Shown here: positions 58,113 to 64,000 of the stretch, piece by piece
Layout of the letters: every line of letters begins with the position of its first letter
How positions within the stretch are numbered: position 1 is the stretch's first letter
Assembly (NCBI GenBank): GCA_036873755.1
Contig: JAVTVY010008188.1
Span: 1 to 64,000 of the forward strand
Length of the DNA stretch: 64,000 nucleotides
Source: Hanleya hanleyi
Lineage: Eukaryota; Mollusca; Polyplacophora; Lepidopleurida; Hanleyidae
Direction of reading: 5' to 3'
Translations under genes and position numbers: made by a program
Notes under the pieces: model-generated
Databases searched by the model: none
Told to the model about the DNA's origin: nothing
The model's input: the letters and a program-made list of their open reading frames with translations, nothing else

Positions 58113-59252
58113 ACGGATTTATTTATACTTATATTAACATTACTCATATTAAGCTAAATCCCAAGCACCGAATTATTGTACCGGAGAAATAAATTTTCAA
58201 CTCTTTCGCAGCATTTTTAATTAACCGACTCGGGTGCCATTCGAGCAGCACGAAAAGTAAGTTTTAACTCCATTTCCTCGCAGTAAAAATTTATACCCAA
58301 TTTACGAACGGATAGATGAAATTCATACACATAAGATTCAGTTCCAACAAAGCTTATCTTCCGGCAATGAAACTTGATTTCCGCGCAGCTGAAATTTGTA
58401 CCCAGACAGTTGAATGTCTACACATAAGACTTCTGCTTATATGGACAGTTGAAATTGGTACTCAAAGACTAAGTTCAAGCAAGGCGAATCGCAGGCAATT
58501 TTCGCGCAGTTAAATTCAATTCCTTGTTCCAAACAACATTCTAGTATATGCCGGAAAGTTGTTTGATAACTCACGAATAACAGATCACAATAACTTGAAA
58601 CATTACAAACATACATGTATAACTCAGGTTAGACTGATGCGATAATATACAAAACCGGTGAATATTTGAATTGAAACGGTCAATCAATTGGTCAATATTG
58701 GGTATAAATATATGAATTTTTGTCAGGATTTTTTTATTGTTTAATCTCAATTCGGTAACGTTTAACGACTACCAAGTACGCCAAGTTTGTAGTTTAAATA
58801 AAAATTCAGTATTGAGGGAAAATTATTTCACATCCTGGGGTACGGGGTATAACAAGTTAACAGTAAATGGAAATTATGTCAACAGGAAACTTCTAATCTT
58901 CTCGAGGTTAAGCACCTTTGGAGGCACAAATTGGCAAGGTACCGACAATTGGTAAAGATCACATACATGTGTTTAAGGTATTATTATTAAAAAAAAATAT
59001 CCAGCAGTTTTGCTCTATGATATTACATCCACTCAGCCTCGATGATATGTGTGAAATGTCAGCTTGTTGCGAATCATTTTCAAGTGTCACCAAGATGTAA
59101 CACAACAAAATGTCACACTAGCTTCCCTTTAAACACTGACAGGAGGGTCTAGACTATGGCAAATGGTATTTGACATTAAAATGGGAAAAGCTCCTCTGCG
59201 GCTGATGGTAATCAGTTTATGGTAATAATTATACTATATTTGTCTTTTCTAG
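58113..59252. other. Sequence upstream of the second C2H2 gene
   Basis: The last part is probably an intron, since TTTTCTAG at 59252 is an acceptor directly before the coding exon. No upstream exon is identified. Confidence 0.4.
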
Positions 59253-59256
59253 CAAA

Positions 59257-60729
59257 ATGGATTCTGTCCGTGTTAATGCGTTTACCTTGGAACGTTCTCC
59301 AGAGTCTTTGAGCACGGGTACAGATCAGGAGGGAAATGGTGGCAAGCCGTTCTCTGTGAAACTGCTGACACGTGTCTCTACTGGAAAGGGACTAGAAATA
59401 CACATATTACGGGTCAACAATGTGATATCCTTTTCGTGTATATGCTTGCAGTGTGAGCAAGGTTTTGCGACACAATCCTTACTTGAATTACACATGAGAA
59501 CTCATCTAAAGAGTGAAGATATTCTCACTGGCCCAACGGTGACCCCGAGTGTATCTGTGATCACGAAAACAGCTGACGTCGATTGTGATAATATTACAGA
59601 TGGAGAGTACAGCAGTTTTAATAACGACAAGAGACGACATGATAATGTTAACATGAAAAGTGAAGCAGATGATGACAGCATTGATGTGACACATCTATCA
59701 GCAGAAAATCGCACATCGTCAGATTATCCCGAGGACGTTGGACCTAGATTGCAGACAACCATGGACAGATCTTTGGTAGCCATTTCAAAACTGACTGGAA
59801 GTTCATCAACTGGAGAGCTCCGTACTTGCTCTGAAAACGAGGACGATAAAGACGTGTCAGGTAGTCGATCTGAACAAGACAGTCACAAGTTGGTAAACAT
59901 ACCACAGAGACTGGCCAAGAAAATAAATCCATTAGAGTGTAACCTTTGTGGGAAGAAACTCAGTCGAATGCAAACACTCGCCCAACATATGAATTGGCAC
60001 TCGGGAGTGAAGCCATACGTTTGTACAGTTTGTGATATCTCATTCCACGTGAAATCTCAACTCACAATTCACAACAGGAAACACACGGAAACCAATCTAC
60101 ATACGTGTGATAAATGTGGCAAACGCTTCACGAGGCTTACCGATTTGAAGTCTCACAGTTTAGTCCATACAGGAGTAAAAGTACATCCTTGTAGTAAATG
60201 TGGCAGGCGTTTCCGACTTCCTTCGCAAGTCTTGGAACACATGAAAGTCCATACCAAGGTAAAACCTCACATGTGTTCATTTTGTGGAAAGACGTTTTCT
60301 AGATCATGCTATCTGAAACGGCACGAACAAGAGCATCACGGTGATTATGACCTTACCTGTGGAATCTGTAATAAAGTATTCAGGAGACACGAGAAGCTCA
60401 AAGAACATCACAGGCGACATACCCAGGAAAAACCACACTTATGCCCAGAGTGTGGTAAAACGTTCCACGTTAAATATGAGCTCGATCAACATCTTAAAAG
60501 ACACGCAGCGGATAAACCATTTTCATGTTCGAAATGTGGTAAAAAGTTTTGCCAGAAATACTATTTCGAGGAACATTTGAGAATACATACTGGAGAAAGG
60601 CCATTCAAATGTACACATTGTGACCTGACGTTCAGAATGAGGGCCTCAGTTAAGAGACACATTGAAAAACAGCATGAAGAAAAAGTAACACACACCAACC
60701 AAGACCATGAAGACAGTTTTGTTGGCTGA
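59257..60729 (+). CDS. C2H2 zinc-finger protein with one isolated and nine clustered fingers
   Basis: The 490-residue protein starts at ATG 59257, four bases after the acceptor TTTTCTAG, and ends at TGA 60727. Finger 1 (C63, C66, H79, H83) stands alone in the N-terminal part. A long acidic Ser/Asp-rich linker (about 84-225) follows. Nine tandem C2H2 fingers occupy residues 228-473, most with the C-x2-C-G-K-x-F and TGEKP-like linker pattern (HTGERPFKC before the last). Such proteins are nuclear, sequence-specific DNA-binding regulators; the target is unknown. No KRAB, SCAN, BTB or ZAD domain is seen. The coding region is one exon. A SINE sits 130 bp past the stop. Confidence 0.9.
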   Translation: MDSVRVNAFTLERSPESLSTGTDQEGNGGKPFSVKLLTRVSTGKGLEIHILRVNNVISFSCICLQCEQGFATQSLLELHMRTHLKSEDILTGPTVTPSVSVITKTADVDCDNITDGEYSSFNNDKRRHDNVNMKSEADDDSIDVTHLSAENRTSSDYPEDVGPRLQTTMDRSLVAISKLTGSSSTGELRTCSENEDDKDVSGSRSEQDSHKLVNIPQRLAKKINPLECNLCGKKLSRMQTLAQHMNWHSGVKPYVCTVCDISFHVKSQLTIHNRKHTETNLHTCDKCGKRFTRLTDLKSHSLVHTGVKVHPCSKCGRRFRLPSQVLEHMKVHTKVKPHMCSFCGKTFSRSCYLKRHEQEHHGDYDLTCGICNKVFRRHEKLKEHHRRHTQEKPHLCPECGKTFHVKYELDQHLKRHAADKPFSCSKCGKKFCQKYYFEEHLRIHTGERPFKCTHCDLTFRMRASVKRHIEKQHEEKVTHTNQDHEDSFVG

Positions 60730-60858
60730 CTTCAATATACGTTCAGTCATAATATGAACGGCAATTAATTTGGAGTGATGAACCTGCAAACAGGAGAGCT
60801 TTCTCCACTTGAAATATTGTATGAGAAAAATATTTGTAAGTTCTCGAGAATAGGCCTA

Positions 60859-61070
60859 ATGTCACACTCAAGTTTGTTTCACTCATATGGTGACAGTCAA
60901 TTTGGTTGGTGGAGGAAGCCGGAGTACCCGGAGAGAAACACCGCTCGTCGGCAAGTAATTGACAAACTTTCACACATGGACCGGCTGGGCTTGAACCCGT
61001 GCCGGTTGAGAGGTGTGAAGCTAGCGGTCACCAGGAAAGCGCCTTGGACCACGCGGCCACCGAGGGCCCT
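60859..61070 (-). mobile_element. tRNA-derived SINE, minus strand
   Basis: Same SINE as at 23260, reading from the tRNA-like head near 61066 towards 60859. TTCTCGAGAATAG(G/A)CCTA flanks it (60841-60858 and 61070-61087), an 18-bp target duplication with one difference. It lies in or next to the 3' untranslated region of the second C2H2 gene. Confidence 0.88.
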
Positions 61071-61087
61071 TCTCGAGAATAGACCTA

Positions 61088-61425
61088 CATGTAGGGCCTG
61101 GCATATTGTGGGAATGGTGACATTTCATGAACAACACACAAAAAGCATTTGATTTCCCAAGCTAATATTGGCATTTCTATCATTTATATATATTGGTGTC
61201 TCAACTACTCAAATGATTGTTATTCATTGAATATATTATTCAATCATACTGAGGATCCTTCTGATGTCGGTAACGAGCATGTATATTTAAGTAACGGACG
61301 TTCATTGCACATTGGGTCGCTCTAATCTATTTAGATAATCCTTCCCAGATTTTCATAAAATCACAATATTGATGTTTTAAAAGGGAAAACTGCCACATTT
61401 TATGCGATTTCCATTAACCCTATAT
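61088..61425. other. Intergenic, no gene seen
   Basis: AT-rich sequence without recognised features. Confidence 0.4.
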
Positions 61426-61900
61426 GGCCTGGGCTTTTTGTGACCTGTTGTGGCCTGGTGGTGGCGAAATGCCCCCCCCCCTCCCCCCCCTAATTATTTT
61501 TCTTACCGCTTGAGCTAGAGGGCTGAAACTTACCACACTATACCCTTTGGTCAAGCTCTACCAGAAAATGTAAAAAAAAACAAGATGGCCGCTTTAATGA
61601 CGTCACAGTGACGTCATTTTCAAAAACGGCATTTTTTAGTAAATTTTTGTCAGATTTTCAGAATTTTTTATTTATGCAATTTCTCCGCAAAAAAACAGCA
61701 TGATAAATTAGTAAATATTAATTTGATGTGAAATAAAATAGTTTATGCCCGTTTTTCATCGCAGAAAAGCAGACATTTTGAAGAAATATGACAGAAACAT
61801 CACTTTTCTGTGACCCCACGTGGCCGCCATCAAGAATTTTCCCATGATCCTCTGCTCGGGGGAGGGGGTTATGCAAATAGGCTCAGACGTTGACAGATGT
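61426..61900 (+). repeat. Interspersed poly-G/C repeat, copy 2
   Basis: After a C-run (about 61471-61490) it has GGGCTGAAACTTACCACAC and CAAGCTCTACCAGAAAA, matching the minus strand of 13905-14225. It also contains AAGATGGCCGC and two TGACGTCA sites (near 61600 and 61611). Confidence 0.6.
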
Positions 61901-62510
61901 TGCAGTCGTTGACCTTCCTTCTTCCCTTTGCTGAAAAAAACAACAACTGGTCTACTGATATTGGCATGATGCTCCCGTCTCGGTTGGCATCAGTGGACGA
62001 GTGCATGTGGTCTCCCAAATAGGGAAGTGATTGTGTCAGGTGAGTCAGGCTTTGTGTAACATACGTGGATACAGGTCTATTTGTGTCGGTTTGTTGATCA
62101 ATTTCACGATAGAAACAAGGGTTAAACTTGAGAAAGAAATTCCATCTTGTAAAATTTATTTGTTTGTCTTATTCGATTGTTACTTGCATGGAAGCAGACG
62201 TCCCTTTTCTCACCCGACTTGCGAAATAGGATCTCCCAAATGAACACCTGCACTCGACACCTGTACATTTCATACAACTGTGCTAAAACACTCAATAAAT
62301 GCACAGTTAGCAAGTTGTTATAGACACAAGTATTGTAGAATGTCACTTTTAGACTCGTGTGGTAAATATTGACTGATTATTGAACTGTTGATTGAATTTT
62401 CAGAAAGGTATAAAGAATCTCTTTGTTGATCGTGAACATATTTGAAAGCTTTGTCAATTTACAAAACTCTGCAAAAAAGCTGACATATTCATGTACCATC
62501 AGGGTGTGAG
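61901..62510. other. Intergenic, no supported gene
   Basis: No coding region or repeat recognised. Confidence 0.4.
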
Positions 62511-62720
62511 TAAGTGAGTGGGATTTAACGTCGTTTTCAACAATGTTTCAGTCATATAACGGTGGTACCTATATGTGCCAGGATACGAAAGTTTCTAGAG
62601 TTTCCATTACCCTGGACGCAGGTCAGCCCAGCCAGAACACCACCTGGTCACCCATGCAAGTATTGGCTGATCTGACGACAAACGGTGTGCCCAATGTGAC
62701 ACGCCGTGCCCTGTACCATT
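62511..62720. repeat. GTGAGTGAGTGG-type gastropod dispersed repeat
   Basis: GTGAGTGGGATTTAACGTCGTTTTCAACAATGTTTCAG resembles the repeats at 31545-31605 and 32350-32410. It continues with a ~150-bp body (GGACGCAGGTCAG, GTGACACGCCGTGCCCTG). Confidence 0.55.
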
Positions 62721-62935
62721 AGGTTGCTTTGTCTTTTCTCTCCATGGGTTTTCCCGAAAAGCAGCCAAGCTCACATGTGCTATTATGTTTCATAATTTGT
62801 CCATGATGTTTCCTGGAAAAGAAGCCAAGCGTACATGAACCACTGTTTCATAGTTTCATAGCAGCCAAGCTTACATGCGCCATTAGGTTTCATCCTTTGT
62901 CTGTCCATGGTGTCGCTAAAACGAAGAGTATCTCT
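62720..62935. repeat. Three diverged tandem copies of an approximately 75-bp unit
   Basis: Each copy has CAGCCAAGC(T/G)(C/T)ACATG and a TTAGGTTTCAT or TATGTTTCAT segment followed by TTTGTC-TCCATG. Confidence 0.6.
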
Positions 62936-63480
62936 ATCATAGATGCCCCTGATACACTTGGGAATGAATCGTGTTCATGGAAAATGCGACCGTATTATTC
63001 AGCCAATTAGTAGAAGCAACATCCTGAGCATGGTAGACCAATCAGATCACTTGTTTACTGTGACCATGGCGACCGTGACAACAGATTTGAAAACAGATGC
63101 TAGCTTGTGGGATACCCGGTGGCAGATGAACGTACACATTTTCAGCGAACCATGAACATCAATAAATTTAAAGGAAAGATAGTTTTAACAAGAGCTAAAG
63201 TCTGAACTCAAAATACGCCCGCAAAACACATCAGTCTGAACAGGTGGAACAGTAGTAGTAACCTAACCGCATTTCGAGGCTCTGCGGAGTGGGTGAGCGC
63301 GGGAGTGTTGTGCGCAGGTATGACGTGTTTTGTGGCGGTGTGCGCAGGTATGACGTCACTTCCGGTCTGCGTGAATCGGGCGTGTGTATTCCTCCGCCGT
63401 GATGCGGTCTGGTGGTGATGCGGTTTGCCTCCGCGAAGAGAAATTAGTCCCAAATTCCCCGGCATTCTCCGGCAATCTTC
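62936..63480. other. Intergenic, no supported gene
   Basis: A direct repeat TGTGCGCAGGTATGACGT occurs twice (about 63308 and 63338). Nothing else is recognised. Confidence 0.4.
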
Positions 63481-63484
63481 AGGG

Positions 63485-64000
63485 GCGAGAGGGGTCCCTA
63501 GTGTACCGATTGGATCGAGTGAGGTGTCAAAGTGAAGCATTCGTGAAGGGGCATCCGACGGGATGGGTGTGACGCGGAACTGGCGTCATTCTGCACATGC
63601 CTAGTAGACAAAGTGTATGGAAATATACGTTTTGGGGTCTAGGTGGGCCACTATTGGTCCGATGGAGTGGTATGAGGTAACAATGTGAAGCATTCGTGAA
63701 GGAGCATCCACCTCGACTAGTGTATCGTTCGTTGTTCACATTCTGCGCATGCGCAGAAAGGGAATTGTGGGGAAAGGGTACGGAAATAGACGTTTTGGGG
63801 TCAAGGTGGGCCACGAGTGGGCCGATTGGATCGAGTGAGGTATCAATGTGAAGCATTCGTGAGGGAGCATCCGACGGGATTGGTGCGACGTGGAACTGAC
63901 GTCATTCTGCTCATGCGCAAGCAGGAATTGTGGGAAAATGGAAATAGACATTTTGGGATCTAGGTGAGCCCCTAATGATCCTGTGGTGTCGTATGAGGTC
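63485..64000. repeat. Family A tandem repeat, cluster 3 (at least three units, runs off the window)
   Basis: Units of about 155 bp have GGATCGAGTGAGGT(G/A)TCAA, GAAGCATTCGTGA(A/G)GG(G/A)GCATCC, GACGTCATTCTGC and GGAAAT-TA-ACGTTTTGGGG. The palindrome TGCGCATGCGCA is intact near 63743 and degenerate in the others. Units here are most like cluster 2. Confidence 0.8.

Noticed and set aside
15869..61070. SINE copies as evidence for a particular genus such as Haliotis
   Set aside because: The repeats fit gastropods in general, but species cannot be assigned without a database comparison.

Overview
This window is eukaryotic, intron-bearing and repeat-dense. The animal-type C2H2 zinc-finger and BTB-BACK-PHR genes, the GTGAGTGAGTGA runs, the tRNA-derived SINEs and many short inverted-repeat elements suggest a marine invertebrate, most likely a mollusc and perhaps a gastropod. 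That assignment is inference; no search was run.

Conventional genes are few: a ten-finger C2H2 gene (coding exon 10968-12002), a BTB-BACK-PHR gene in two visible coding exons (32932-33191 and 35793-36873), and a second C2H2 gene with one isolated plus nine clustered fingers (59257-60729). Each visible coding start lies just after a splice acceptor, so each gene probably has an untranslated first exon upstream.

Two other loci look virus-derived. At 71-870 an intronless RING-finger gene has a close TATA box, a frame break in its middle, and a textbook replication-dependent histone 3' end (GGCCCTTTTCAGGGCC plus a purine-rich downstream element) 25 bases after its stop. At 16415-19686 a pair of ~85-bp inverted terminal repeats encloses an FtsK/HerA (A32-like) DNA-packaging ATPase, a decayed ORF, a 114-residue ORF, a small zinc-finger ORF and a truncated zinc-finger-like start, several of them behind a close TATA box. 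The same tandem repeat family (family A, carrying the palindrome TGCGCATGCGCA) lies beside the first locus, inside the second, and again at the right window edge.

The rest is repeats. 1990-3935 is a higher-order satellite (290-bp and 229-bp units) with about thirty CCGCCATCTTG motifs. 6391-8287 holds two inverted-repeat elements. 30105-32627 is a foldback with a nested transposon. 33192-35792 is a BTB intron with a 509-bp tandem repeat. 40740-41720 is a two-armed array of GTTACGC repeats. 42870-55459 is a recent complex rearrangement: a 4.7-kb near-identical direct duplication containing a long foldback element with captured gene pieces, with a 0.58-kb inverted segment inserted between the copies. 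57604-58112 is an almost perfect palindrome. Three SINE copies have visible target-site duplications.
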